Below, in pieces: positions 36,627-45,938 of a stretch of 48,468 nucleotides of DNA (its first letter is position 1; each line of letters begins with the position of its first letter). Source of the DNA: Bacteroidales bacterium (GTDB lineage Bacteria > Bacteroidota > Bacteroidia > Bacteroidales > WCHB1-69); NCBI GenBank assembly GCA_017651425.1, contig JAGCCZ010000020.1, forward strand, positions 1-48,468, given 5' to 3'. The position numbers and the translations under genes were made by a program. The notes under the pieces are model-generated. The model saw only the letters and a program-made list of their open reading frames with translations, was not told the DNA's origin and did not search any database.

Positions 36627-39110
36627 CTACTCCTTGATATATACGCGGGGCACGCGCTGCGACAGGCGGGTGAGCAGCTCGTAGCTGATGAGTCCGGCGG
36701 CGTCGGCCATGTCGGCGGCGCTGTTGCCCTCGCCATAGACGATAACCTCGTCGCCTTCGTGGACATTGAGTCCCGTGACATCGAGCATGCACATGTCCAT
36801 GCAGACTTTGCCAATGACGGGTGCCTTCTGCCCTTGGATGAGTACGGTACCCCTGCCGTTGGCCAACTCGCGTGGGTAGCCGTCTGCATAGCCGATGGGG
36901 ATGATGGCAACCTGCGAGTCGCGTGTGAGCGTGTAGCTGCGGTTGTAGCCGATCGTCTCGCCGGCAGCAATCTGTTTTACTTGTGTGATGACCGTCTTCA
37001 GTGTCGTTACGTTCTGCAGATGAGGTTGCACCTCCGGAATGCCGGAGAATCCATACAGACTAATGCCTAACCGTACCATGTCAAACTGATATTGCGGGAA
37101 ACGCACTATGCCTGCACTGTTGAGAATGTGACGCAAAATCGGATAGTCGAAGGCACTGCAGATTTTGTTGGTCATTCGCTCAAAAAGCTGGATTTGGCGC
37201 AAGGTGTATGCGTCTTCTTTTGGATCTTCCGCGGCAGCAAGATGAGAGAATACGGATGCAATCTTAAGCTGTGGGTTGTTTTTTATGATTTGAATCAGTT
37301 TGTCCAAATCGGGTTCGTCAAAGCCCAACCGATGCATTCCGGTATCAACTTTTATATGAATGTGGAATTGTTGGATTTTTGGTCTTTTCTTTAAAACTTG
37401 TTCCAATTCGGATAAATAATAGAAATTAAAGACCTCTGGTTCCAAATTTTGCTCCACCATGACATCAAAACTGTGCGCTTCGGCACCTAAAACGATAATT
37501 GGTGTCTGAATGTTGCGCTTTCGGAGTCTTGAGCCCTCGTCTGTATAAGCAACGGCAAGATAGTCGATGTTTCTATGAACCAACTCATTTATAAGTTCCA
37601 CATCGCCGAGTCCGTAAGAGTTTGCCTTTACCATCGCCACTATCTTGGTGTCGGGTTTCAGTAATGCACGATGAAACTCCAAATTGTGAACCAACGCGGG
37701 TAGGCTGACATTGAGGATTGTAAGATGTGTTTTGTGCTGAAGCTGGTTGATGATCTGTTCAAAATGAAACACACGTGCTCCCTTGACAAGGATGGACTGG
37801 TAGGAGAGGTCCATCTCTTTTAATTGCAGGAGAAGCGAAGAAGTATCGGGAAAGCATAGTGTGGTGGGAATGTCGAAGCAGTGCCGGTGTTCGCAGAAGT
37901 CGTGCCCGACGGCAAAAAGGGAGGTGATGTTATGGGCGTGGAGAAGAGCATTGATGTTTTGGTACTCCTCGTTTCTCAGCTCGCCAACCTGTTCGAAATC
38001 GGAGAGTATAACCGCTTTTTTCGGCATTTGGTTTTGTGTGTCTAAGAAGTCTAATGCGGCGCGCAGGGAGTTGATATCCAAGCTGTAGGTGTCGTTGATG
38101 AGGACGGTGTGCCGGGCGCCTTCGAGAATCTCTGTTCTCATTGTGACACGGGAGAGATTTTGCAGCCGTTGGTTGATGATGTCGGGTTGGTATCCCAATT
38201 CGAGCATGGTCACGATTGCGTGGGTGGCATTTTCGACAGAGGCGGCGTCGGGAAACGGGATGCTGTATGGGTTGCCCGCGAGTGTGATGCAGGTCCGCTT
38301 GCCCTCGACGCGGTATTCTGTAACCGGGTATTTGGCTTGGGGGCTGCCCCAGGAGGCGATATGCAGGTGCTGGTATTCGGGGAGCATCAGGATGATGTTG
38401 ACCTCTTCGTTGTCGTCGTGGTAAACGAGGGTGTCTGCGGTGTTGAACAACATGAGCTTCTCGATGGTCTTTTGCCGGTTGTCGCGGAAAAAGCGTGCGT
38501 GGGCCATGCCGATGTTGGTAAGGATGCCGATGGTGGGTCGGATGATGGCGGCGAGACGCTCCATCTCGTCAGGCTTGGAGATGCCCGCCTCGAAGACGGC
38601 CACCTCGGTCTGGCTGTTGAGCTGCCAGACGGACAGCGGCACGCCGATCTGGGAGTTGTAGCTGTCGGGGCTGGCGGTGACACGACGGTCTTCGGCCAGC
38701 ATGTTGGAGAGCCACTCCTTGACGATGGTCTTGCCGTTGCTGCCCGTGATGCCGATGGTGGGGCACTGGAAACGCTGACGGTGTGCGGCGGCAATCGCCT
38801 GTAAGGCCGCCAAGGTGTCATCCACCATGAAAATGTCGCTTGCGAGAAGCATCTGTCTCTGATTGTCGTCCAATTCCGGCCAGCGGTCGGGCAGGGTGGT
38901 GACCACGAAATGGCGCACACCCTTGTCCAAGAGGTCGGGAATGTAGCGATGCCCGTCGTTGCGGTCGCTCTTGAAGGCGAAGAAGAGTGCCTCGGTAGGT
39001 CTCTTGATCTGGCGGCTGTCGAAGCACAGTTCGCTGATTTGCGCATGGGGGTCAACAACCTGGCATGGGAAGTTGTGTAGCAGGGTGCGGATTTCGTTGA
39101 TTGTCATCAT
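36627..39110 (-). CDS. murF/alr: Bifunctional MurF ligase-alanine racemase
   Basis: An 827-aa fusion characteristic of Bacteroidota. The N-terminal half is UDP-MurNAc-tripeptide:D-Ala-D-Ala ligase with P-loop GITGSNGKTIVKEW (120-133) and ILTNIGMAHARFF. From about residue 460 follows a PLP-dependent alanine racemase with the PLP lysine in VAMVKANSYGLG, FSHLAAAED, the catalytic tyrosine region GETIGYNRSYTL, IPIGYADGYPREL and GKVCMDMCMLDVT. One protein thus makes D-Ala and attaches D-Ala-D-Ala to the peptidoglycan precursor. Two adjacent ATG codons at the start (39110, 39107) cannot be separated. Codon use and GC drop sharply over about 37090-38090, across the fusion junction. It lies 51 nt downstream of the shikimate kinase gene. 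Confidence 0.96.
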   Translation of the reverse strand: MMTINEIRTLLHNFPCQVVDPHAQISELCFDSRQIKRPTEALFFAFKSDRNDGHRYIPDLLDKGVRHFVVTTLPDRWPELDDNQRQMLLASDIFMVDDTLAALQAIAAAHRQRFQCPTIGITGSNGKTIVKEWLSNMLAEDRRVTASPDSYNSQIGVPLSVWQLNSQTEVAVFEAGISKPDEMERLAAIIRPTIGILTNIGMAHARFFRDNRQKTIEKLMLFNTADTLVYHDDNEEVNIILMLPEYQHLHIASWGSPQAKYPVTEYRVEGKRTCITLAGNPYSIPFPDAASVENATHAIVTMLELGYQPDIINQRLQNLSRVTMRTEILEGARHTVLINDTYSLDINSLRAALDFLDTQNQMPKKAVILSDFEQVGELRNEEYQNINALLHAHNITSLFAVGHDFCEHRHCFDIPTTLCFPDTSSLLLQLKEMDLSYQSILVKGARVFHFEQIINQLQHKTHLTILNVSLPALVHNLEFHRALLKPDTKIVAMVKANSYGLGDVELINELVHRNIDYLAVAYTDEGSRLRKRNIQTPIIVLGAEAHSFDVMVEQNLEPEVFNFYYLSELEQVLKKRPKIQQFHIHIKVDTGMHRLGFDEPDLDKLIQIIKNNPQLKIASVFSHLAAAEDPKEDAYTLRQIQLFERMTNKICSAFDYPILRHILNSAGIVRFPQYQFDMVRLGISLYGFSGIPEVQPHLQNVTTLKTVITQVKQIAAGETIGYNRSYTLTRDSQVAIIPIGYADGYPRELANGRGTVLIQGQKAPVIGKVCMDMCMLDVTGLNVHEGDEVIVYGEGNSAADMADAAGLISYELLTRLSQRVPRVYIKE

Positions 39111-39161
39111 ACATTCTGTATATAAATGATACGAGGAGACGATGCGTACTTCGTCACCATA

Positions 39162-39677
39162 TTATATATGTAGGTTTTCAAATAATTCGAGCAGGTTCTT
39201 TTTGTCTTGCAATTGGTGCTCGGACAGGATGATATGGGCTTGTTCGTAGAATGGGCGTCGTTGGAGCAGGGTGTCATGGACATATTGGCGGAGGGCGGCC
39301 TCATCGTTGGCGGGGGCTAAGGGTCGGGTGAAGAATGCGTTTTTCAGCCGGGCGGCGAGCGTCTCTTCGGAGATGTCAAGGAATATGGAGGTGGCGTTGG
39401 CGTTGATTTGCTGCATGTTGTCCTCGAAGCACGGGGCACCGCCGCCGGTGGCGATGACCGTGTCGGGGTGGGGGAGAAGTTCCCGGAGAACAGCTTGTTC
39501 GCAGCGACGAAAAGCAAATTCCCCATACTTCTGGAGAAGATGGGGAATGGTGATGTGGTAGTGCTCTTCCACGGCAGCGTCCAGGTCCACGAACTGGAGG
39601 TTCCTTTGGGCGGCCATGATCCTTGCGGCAGTGGTCTTGCCGGCGCAGGGGAAGCCCACGAACACGATGGCTTTCAT
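39162..39677 (-). CDS. aroK: Shikimate kinase
   Basis: A 171-aa P-loop kinase that phosphorylates shikimate in chorismate synthesis. Seen: Walker A GFPCAGKTTA near residue 8, LDAAVEEHYHITI (substrate-binding Asp), FAFRRCEQAVLREL (shikimate-binding Arg), VIATGGGAPCF and a lid Arg in FTRPLA. The start is the ATG at 39677 (MKAIVFVGF), one base after the elbB stop. The GFPCAG loop differs from the more common GFMGSGK version in this phylum, so a neighbouring P-loop kinase specificity is possible, but the GGG and RRCE motifs favour shikimate. Confidence 0.87.
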   Translation of the reverse strand: MKAIVFVGFPCAGKTTAARIMAAQRNLQFVDLDAAVEEHYHITIPHLLQKYGEFAFRRCEQAVLRELLPHPDTVIATGGGAPCFEDNMQQINANATSIFLDISEETLAARLKNAFFTRPLAPANDEAALRQYVHDTLLQRRPFYEQAHIILSEHQLQDKKNLLELFENLHI

Positions 39678-39678
39678 C

Positions 39679-40329
39679 TTATTGAATGTTGTCGAGGATG
39701 GCCTCGATGAGGTTCTCGGCGCAGTCGGCAATGTCGGAGATGCGGGCGGGCAGCATGTAGCAGGGGGTCGTGAAGACCATGTTCTGCTTGTCGGAGATGA
39801 CCTCCTTCTGCTGGGTGTTGATGTGTTGGGTGCCGAAGCTCTGCACATCTGCGATGGTGCCTTCGTCGTTGCCCACGGTGATGGTGATGTCACCGAGCAC
39901 CTTGGCGAGCATCACGGGAGCGATGCAGAGGGCGCCGATGGGTTTGTGCTGGGCGTGGAAAGCGCGGATGAGGTCGGCCACATCCTCGCGGACCGTACAC
40001 TTGCGGCCTTTCACGGCGTAGGTGAACAGGTTCTTGGCGGAACCGTTCCCGCCAGGGAAGACGAGGGCGTCGAAATCCTCCACACGGCACTCCTCCAAGG
40101 GACGGATTTGCCCGCGTGCGATGCGTGCGGCCTCCACTAACATGTTGCGAGACTCCTTCATCTCCTCGCGCGTGAGGTGGTTCACCACATGGTATTGGTT
40201 GTCGTTGGGTGCGAAGATACTATATTCGCAGTCGTTGCGGTCGATGGCCAGAAGTGTCATCACGGACTCGTGGATCTCACTTCCGTCCAGTGTGCCGCAG
40301 CCACATAATATTACAGCAAATTTTTTCAT
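39679..40329 (-). CDS. elbB: ElbB (isoprenoid biosynthesis glyoxalase, DJ-1/PfpI fold)
   Basis: A 216-aa protein with N-terminal KFAVILCGCGTLDGSEIHES, FPGGNGSAKNLFTYAVKG and the DJ-1 nucleophile elbow GALCIAPVML (Cys135). The E. coli homologue has weak glyoxalase activity; the isoprenoid link is historical. It is the first gene of an elbB-aroK-murF run; a 16-bp hairpin separates it from the upstream DUF2723 gene. No -7 box is evident. Confidence 0.93.
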   Translation of the reverse strand: MKKFAVILCGCGTLDGSEIHESVMTLLAIDRNDCEYSIFAPNDNQYHVVNHLTREEMKESRNMLVEAARIARGQIRPLEECRVEDFDALVFPGGNGSAKNLFTYAVKGRKCTVREDVADLIRAFHAQHKPIGALCIAPVMLAKVLGDITITVGNDEGTIADVQSFGTQHINTQQKEVISDKQNMVFTTPCYMLPARISDIADCAENLIEAILDNIQ

Positions 40330-40346
40330 AGTGAATGGGATTTGAA

Positions 40347-40388
40347 AATCTTCCGTGCGAGCGCATGTCGGGGCTCGCGCGGAAGATT
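40347..40388 (-). terminator. Probable terminator after the DUF2723 gene
   Basis: A 16-bp stem with one G-U pair (40347-40362 with 40373-40388) and a 10-nt loop lies between the DUF2723 stop (40399) and the elbB start (40329). On the minus strand the hairpin is followed by only four T, so termination may be partial. Confidence 0.65.
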
Positions 40389-40398
40389 GGGTTATTGG

Positions 40399-43300
40399 TT
40401 ATTTTTCGCCTTCGGGCGATTCTGTGTCAGTTGTGTCGGCAGTCTCCGCGGCGCTTGCGGGTGTGTTGATGCCGTAGAAGAAGTTGCGGTAGGCGGCGCC
40501 CATGCCGGGTGCGGAGGCCTCCATGGCGTCAAACTGGGTGTCGGCCATCTTTTGGATCTTCTCAGCCATGGCACTGTTGCCAGACAGACGGGCTATGGTC
40601 ATGACCTCGTGCAGCTCCTGGAAGTCGTTGGCCAAGGCCTGCTGGTCAAAGTCGGGCTGACGCAGCTTCTTGGCAATGCTGCTGTTTACGGCACCAGCGT
40701 AGAAGTCGGCCACCTTGTTGAACTTCAACTCCTTGTATCTCGGAGCAAGTCCTTCGCCGGGGAAGCGGACATTGTTGAGCAGGAAGTTCATGAACATCAG
40801 GTCGTAGCGGATGTCGTCGCCGTGCAGCTCCAAGGTGTGCTCATCCACATTCTCGTACCAGTTGAAGAGCTCCACATAGCCGTCCCAAATCTTGTTCGCC
40901 ATCTCCATGCCCTTCTTGTCACCCGTGGGGGTGTGCAGGTTAAAGTATTCCTGCAGGTAGAAGATGTTGCTTTGGGTATAGCCGCCCATATTGGACATTA
41001 CTGCTGTGTAGGGGAATATCTCGTTGGGAAGCAGCTCGTTGCCCTTGTCAAGTACCGCCTCGGCGCGCTTGATGTCGCCGTCTTGGATCAGCTGGCGTGC
41101 GAGACGGCTGTGAACTTGTCTCATGAGGGAAACCAACCGGACGTTGTCATCGCTATGATAGACGCGAGGATCGTTGAAACCGCCCCACAAGTACGGATAA
41201 GCCTCCTTCTTGGGTGCATTCGGGTTGTTGACCAGGTCAACGCGGCTGTGGTCGTTGAACGTGTTCATCAGGTTCTGATAGAGATGCGCGGTGCCCATGC
41301 GGCCATACTCGTAGGAGCCGTTGCGCGGGGTGCGGATCGGCACCAACCTGTAGGCGAAGCCCTCCAGCTGGAAGTAGTCTTCCAGACCCAAATAGGCCTC
41401 GGAACCGGTGGTGGAGGCATAGTAGATCGGGCGTTCCCAGTTGTTGGTGGCGAGGATGTCCATCATGATGATGTATGCCTTTGCCAACGGGTTGACGCGG
41501 TCGGTCTTCATGTTCCACTCCAAGCGGTCCACCACCTTGTCTGCGTCCGCAGGGTTGACAGTGCCGTTGGCTAAGACCTTCTCCTTGTCCACCTTCAGCG
41601 AGAAGCTGGCGGGGATGGCGCGGCCGTTGCTGCGATAGCCCTTGTCGGAGGAGAGCAGCATGACATGGCGCGTGTTGTCGAATTGCGGGTTCTTGATGTA
41701 GTCCACCACAGCGTTGAGGTCGATGAACTGGTTGCCGGCAGGCTCTAAATAGAGCACGTCGCGGGTGCCGTCCTTGTACTGATTCCACGTCATGGAGATG
41801 GGCAGCGGGTCGGATTGGTAAGCTTTGCGCTTCATCTGGTCAACATACCAGCTGGTGCTGAGCAATGAGAGGTTGCAAACACGCACGTCGGTGCGGTAGC
41901 CCTCCACCTCCTGGACGTACCACAAGGGGAAGGTGTCGTTGTCTCCCAACGTGAACAGGATGGCGTTTGGCTCGCACGAGTCGAGGTAGTTCTTGGCGAT
42001 GGCCAACGCCGTGTAGCGGTTTGAACGGTCGTGGCCGTGCCAGTTCTGGGCCCCCATCACGCAGGGCACGGCGGCAAAGCAGACCACCGTAGTCAAGGCG
42101 GCACCGGCCACCTGCACGGAACGGCTCTTGAGCTTCTCGAACAGGTTGTAGATGCCTAACACGCCGAAGCCGATCCAGATGGAGAACGCATAGAAGGATG
42201 CCGCGAAGGCGTAGTCACGTTCACGCGGCTGGAAAGCGTACATGTTCAGATAGAAGGCGATGGCCAGACCGGTCATGATGAAGAGCATGAACACGATGAA
42301 GGCGTTGGGGGTGTCCTTCTTGACTTGGAAACATAAGCCGATGATGCCCAACAGCAACGGAAGCAGGTAATAGGTGTTGTGATTGGGACGCTCGATGGCT
42401 CTGGGCAGGTTGCGCTGCTCGCCCACCATCTTTTTGTCGATGGCGGGAATGCCGGTAATCCAGTTGCCGTTCATGTAGTCGCCGTGACCTTGCACGTCAT
42501 TCTGCCGTCCGGCGAAGTTCCACATGAAATAACGCCAATACATGTAGCCGAACTGGTAGGTCTGCATGAACTTGATGTTGCGTTGCCAGTTGGGCAGGTC
42601 GCCGCGGGCCATGGCGCGACGGTTCTCCTTGTCGGAGGCACTGTCGGAATTGTACCGGTTGTTGAGCCAGTTGATGTATTCGCTCTGCTTCTCGGTGGAC
42701 CACATTCTCGGGAAGAGCATCTGTCCGGCGTTGTCGAAGATGAGCTGCTCGTCTTTGCGGGCATTGGCCACGACATAGCGTTTGGCCTCCTTGTCCTTCA
42801 CGTAGAATGGGCTGCGGTCTTTGTAGCCTACCACGCGGGTGTTGTAGCTCTGTCCGAAGAAGAGGGGATTGGAGCCGTATTGCTCACGGTTGAGGTAGGA
42901 GAGCAGGGCCACGGCATCCTCCGGGTTGTTCTCGTCAATGGTCGGGTTGGCGTTGGAGCGGATGACCAACGTGAAGAAGGTGGAATAGCCGATGAGCAGG
43001 AAGGCGAAGCAATAGACGCCGACCAGCAGCACGGGTTTGCTCTTCTTGTAGCCTGCCCACAGCCCCCATGCGATGAGGCCTGCGATGAGCAGGAAGAAGA
43101 AGATGGTGCCGGAGTTGAAGGGCAGGTGCAGGCTGTTGACGAAGAAAAGGTCAAACTTGCCGGCGAGGTTCACCACTTGCGGGATGATGCCCCACAGGAT
43201 GAGGCCCAGCAGCACCACGGAACCGCCTAAGGCTAGAAACACGCCCCACTCGGCCTTCGACTTCAGCGTGCCCTTCTTGGCGCAGAGCACAAAGAGCGGA

Positions 43301-44055
43301 ATGGTGATGAAAATCCAGATCAGGAACATCCACAACGGCGGGCAGAAGAAGGCGAAGAAGAGGGAGATGATGGCGAAGGTGAGCACGGCGCCCATGCCGG
43401 TGGCTTCTTTGTTGAGCTTGTAATACACAATCAACACCACGGCGGGCAGTGTCAGCAAGTTCAGCAGGTGGACGCCGATGGAGAGACCTACCAAATAGGC
43501 GATGAGCACGATCCAGCGGTTGGGGTTCACATTGCTCTTGGGGTTGTCATACTCCTCATCCCACCGTAGGATGCACCAAAACACCAGTGCGGTGAAGAAC
43601 GAGGACATGGCATAAACTTCACCTTCGACAGCAGAGAACCAGAAAGTGTCGGAAAAACAGTAGGCCATGGCACCCACGAGGCCGGCACCGAGGACGGCGA
43701 TGCTGCGGGGCAGGTTCATCTCACCGTATTTGGCGATGAGCTTGCGGGCCAGGCGCACAATGGTGAAATAGAGGAACATGATGGTCAGACCGCTGCAAAT
43801 GGCGGACATGCAGTTGACACAATAGGCCATCTTGGTCGGGTCGTCACCCGCGAAGAGGGTGAAGATACGCCCGATGATTTGGAAAGTCGGTGCTCCGGGC
43901 GGGTGGCCGACAAGCATTTTCGATGTGGTCGCGATGTATTCACCGCAGTCCCACCAGGAGACGGTGGGCTCGGCTGTCATGATATAGACCGCGGAGGCCA
44001 CGATGCCAATGATGACGCCGAGAATTGTGTTGATGAATTTGAATTGTTTACTCAT
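40399..44055 (-). CDS. DUF2723 membrane glycosyltransferase (GT117/TMEM260-like)
   Basis: A 1218-aa inner-membrane protein. The N-terminal half has about ten or more transmembrane helices and opens with the family signature TVSWWDCGEYIATTSKML, then GHPPGAPTFQIIGRIF; the Asp36/Glu39 pair in the first periplasmic loop has the place of the catalytic acid in GT-C enzymes. The C-terminal half is soluble and helical, with repeats of a TPR-like nature. DUF2723 is the bacterial counterpart of human TMEM260, an O-mannosyltransferase acting on Ig-like IPT domains. A role in O-glycosylation of exported proteins is therefore plausible here but not shown. It follows pheS by 27 nt and is probably co-transcribed with it. 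Confidence 0.88.
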   Translation of the reverse strand: MSKQFKFINTILGVIIGIVASAVYIMTAEPTVSWWDCGEYIATTSKMLVGHPPGAPTFQIIGRIFTLFAGDDPTKMAYCVNCMSAICSGLTIMFLYFTIVRLARKLIAKYGEMNLPRSIAVLGAGLVGAMAYCFSDTFWFSAVEGEVYAMSSFFTALVFWCILRWDEEYDNPKSNVNPNRWIVLIAYLVGLSIGVHLLNLLTLPAVVLIVYYKLNKEATGMGAVLTFAIISLFFAFFCPPLWMFLIWIFITIPLFVLCAKKGTLKSKAEWGVFLALGGSVVLLGLILWGIIPQVVNLAGKFDLFFVNSLHLPFNSGTIFFFLLIAGLIAWGLWAGYKKSKPVLLVGVYCFAFLLIGYSTFFTLVIRSNANPTIDENNPEDAVALLSYLNREQYGSNPLFFGQSYNTRVVGYKDRSPFYVKDKEAKRYVVANARKDEQLIFDNAGQMLFPRMWSTEKQSEYINWLNNRYNSDSASDKENRRAMARGDLPNWQRNIKFMQTYQFGYMYWRYFMWNFAGRQNDVQGHGDYMNGNWITGIPAIDKKMVGEQRNLPRAIERPNHNTYYLLPLLLGIIGLCFQVKKDTPNAFIVFMLFIMTGLAIAFYLNMYAFQPRERDYAFAASFYAFSIWIGFGVLGIYNLFEKLKSRSVQVAGAALTTVVCFAAVPCVMGAQNWHGHDRSNRYTALAIAKNYLDSCEPNAILFTLGDNDTFPLWYVQEVEGYRTDVRVCNLSLLSTSWYVDQMKRKAYQSDPLPISMTWNQYKDGTRDVLYLEPAGNQFIDLNAVVDYIKNPQFDNTRHVMLLSSDKGYRSNGRAIPASFSLKVDKEKVLANGTVNPADADKVVDRLEWNMKTDRVNPLAKAYIIMMDILATNNWERPIYYASTTGSEAYLGLEDYFQLEGFAYRLVPIRTPRNGSYEYGRMGTAHLYQNLMNTFNDHSRVDLVNNPNAPKKEAYPYLWGGFNDPRVYHSDDNVRLVSLMRQVHSRLARQLIQDGDIKRAEAVLDKGNELLPNEIFPYTAVMSNMGGYTQSNIFYLQEYFNLHTPTGDKKGMEMANKIWDGYVELFNWYENVDEHTLELHGDDIRYDLMFMNFLLNNVRFPGEGLAPRYKELKFNKVADFYAGAVNSSIAKKLRQPDFDQQALANDFQELHEVMTIARLSGNSAMAEKIQKMADTQFDAMEASAPGMGAAYRNFFYGINTPASAAETADTTDTESPEGEK

Positions 44056-44082
44056 TTTTATTTTTGAAAATTTGATTGAATG

Positions 44083-45105
44083 CTATTTGGTGGCGGCCTT
44101 GAACTGGCGCAGGAAGCGGACATCGTTCTCGAAATAGAGGCGGATGTCGTCGGTGGTGTATTTGAGCATGGTCATGCGCTCGATGCCAAGACCGAAGGCG
44201 AAGCCGCTGTATTTCTTGCTGTCGATGCCGCAGTTGTCGAGCACGTTGGGATCGACCATGCCGCAGCCGAGGATCTCGACCCAACCGGTGTGTTTGCAGA
44301 GGTTGCAGCCGGTGCCGCCGCAGATGTTGCAGGAGATGTCCATCTCGGCGGAAGGCTCGGTGAAGGGGAAGTAGGAGGGACGCAGGCGGATGCGCACCTC
44401 GGGGCCGAACATGCGCTGCGCGAAATAGAGCAGCGTCTGCTTCATGTCGGCGAAGGAGACCTTCTCGGCCACGTAGAGGCCCTCCACCTGGTGGAAGATG
44501 CAGTGTGCGCGGGAGGTGATGGCCTCGTTGCGGAACACGCGCCCCGGACAGATCACGCGGATCGGGGGCTTCTGCGTCTCCATCGTGCGCACCTGCAAGG
44601 AGGAGGTGTGCGTGCGCAACAACACGTCAGGGTGTAGGTCGATGAAGAAGGTGTCCTGCATGTCGCGCGCGGGATGCTCCTCCGGGAAGTTCAGCGCCGT
44701 GAACACATGCCAGTCATCCTCCACGTCGGGACCCGTGACGGCGGTGAAGCCGATGTCCTCGAAGATCCGGCGCACCTGGTTCATCATGATGGAGATGGGA
44801 TGCATGGAGCCGACCTCCACATTCTGCGCGGGACGGGTCACGTCCGCGATCTGGTGGCGCGAGGCGATTACACGGTCCGCCTTCTCCTTGTACTCGTTGA
44901 AACGCTGTAGGGCGGTTATCTTCAAGTCGTTGACAATTTGGCCAAACGCCTTGCGCTCATCGGGATTCATGTTCTTCAACTCGGCGAACAGCGCTTGTAT
45001 TTCACTCTTTTTGGTTAGAAACTGAAGGCGGAATTGCTCCAACGCCTCCGCGTTCTCAATCTGGAAGGTTTCGATCTCCTTTCGAATTTCTTCTATGCTT
45101 TTCAT
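44083..45105 (-). CDS. pheS: Phenylalanyl-tRNA synthetase alpha subunit
   Basis: A 340-aa catalytic subunit of PheRS. It has the N-terminal coiled-coil region, class II motif 2 (VICPGRVFRNEAITSRAHC), FHQVEGLYVAEKVSFADMK and motif 3 GFAFGLGIERMTML. An inserted Cys cluster CNICGGTGCNLCKHTGW may bind zinc and is typical of this phylum. pheT is not adjacent, as is common in Bacteroidota. The start at 45105 is supported by family alignment (MKSIEEIRKEIE). The gap to the isomerase gene upstream (45106-45203) carries three hairpins and no promoter box I can see. Confidence 0.97.
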   Translation of the reverse strand: MKSIEEIRKEIETFQIENAEALEQFRLQFLTKKSEIQALFAELKNMNPDERKAFGQIVNDLKITALQRFNEYKEKADRVIASRHQIADVTRPAQNVEVGSMHPISIMMNQVRRIFEDIGFTAVTGPDVEDDWHVFTALNFPEEHPARDMQDTFFIDLHPDVLLRTHTSSLQVRTMETQKPPIRVICPGRVFRNEAITSRAHCIFHQVEGLYVAEKVSFADMKQTLLYFAQRMFGPEVRIRLRPSYFPFTEPSAEMDISCNICGGTGCNLCKHTGWVEILGCGMVDPNVLDNCGIDSKKYSGFAFGLGIERMTMLKYTTDDIRLYFENDVRFLRQFKAATK

Positions 45106-45123
45106 ATTGCTTTTTTGGGTTTG

Positions 45124-45195
45124 CCGTCACGGTGTGACGGATTTTTTGTCTGCCACCGCTTGTGGCGATTTTGTTCGCCGCCACTATGTGACGGC
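45124..45195. repeat. Three consecutive related hairpins before pheS
   Basis: Hairpins at 45124-45140 (CCGTCAC/GTGACGG, 3-nt loop), 45152-45166 (GCCAC/GTGGC) and 45177-45195 (GCCGCCAC/GTGACGGC, one mismatch). They share a G-C-C-x-x-C-A-C arm. A REP-like cluster or an attenuator for pheS are both possible. Confidence 0.65.
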
Positions 45196-45203
45196 GCTAC
45201 TTG

Positions 45204-45917
45204 TTATTCGATGATTTTTGCGCTGATGATCTTGATGTCCTGCAGCGGTCTGTCGTTGCCGTCCTTCTCCTGGGCGGCAATTTTATCGACCACCTCCATG
45301 CCGGAGACGACCTCGCCGAAGACGGTGTAGTCGCCGTCAAGGAAGGGTGCGCCGCCGATGGTGGTGTAGGCCCGGACTTGTTCGGGGGAGAAGGTCTTGC
45401 CGGTGCGGGCGGCGATCATGTCGAGCTTGTCTTGCGGGAAGATGTCGCCGTCCACGATGTAGAACTGGGAGCCGGAGGAGGCCTTCGCGGGGTTGTTGTC
45501 GCGGGCGGCGGCCACGGCACCGCGCTTGTGGAAGAGCGTGGGCACGAACTCAGCGGGGATGCGCTCGGCGGGGCCGCCCATGCCGAGGCGCTGGCCGGGC
45601 TTGGCGGTCTTGGAGTCGGGGTCGCCCGTCTGGATCATGAAGCCCTTGATGATGCGGTGAAACAGCACGCCGTCGTAGTAGCTCTCCTTGACCAACTTGA
45701 TGAAGTTGTCGCGGTGCAGCGGGGTCTCGTTGTAGAGGGCGATCGTGATGTCGCCCATGGAGGTCTTGATCAGTATTTGTGTCATCTTATCGTTTTTGGT
45801 TTCAGTTGTCGCGGATTTGGCGGTCTCCTTCTGCTCTGATTCGATTTTCTTTTGGGAGGAGCATGAAGACAATGCGGTGATACTCAATAGGATAATAAAA
45901 AAATTGATGTTTTTCAT
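45204..45917 (-). CDS. Lipoprotein cyclophilin-type peptidyl-prolyl isomerase
   Basis: A 237-aa protein. The signal peptide MKNINFFIILLSITALSSC has a lipobox Cys at residue 19, so it is a membrane-anchored periplasmic or outer-membrane protein. After a charged linker comes a cyclophilin domain: DNFIKLVKESYYDGVLFHRI, GFMIQTGDPDS, AARDNNPAKASSGSQFYIVD and YTVFGEVVSGMEVVDKI. The catalytic Arg is in FHRI. The ATG at 45917 is preferred over one at 45941 because the latter overlaps a -7 box. It may help fold the large exported proteins, but that is inference. Confidence 0.93.
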   Translation of the reverse strand: MKNINFFIILLSITALSSCSSQKKIESEQKETAKSATTETKNDKMTQILIKTSMGDITIALYNETPLHRDNFIKLVKESYYDGVLFHRIIKGFMIQTGDPDSKTAKPGQRLGMGGPAERIPAEFVPTLFHKRGAVAAARDNNPAKASSGSQFYIVDGDIFPQDKLDMIAARTGKTFSPEQVRAYTTIGGAPFLDGDYTVFGEVVSGMEVVDKIAAQEKDGNDRPLQDIKIISAKIIE

Positions 45918-45938
45918 ACCTTGAAAAGATTTAATCGG

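Noticed and set aside
40342..41574. A 410-codon plus-strand open frame opposite the DUF2723 gene
   Set aside because: It is rich in Val/Leu/His/Gly, a typical antisense shadow, and the minus-strand family match is clear.
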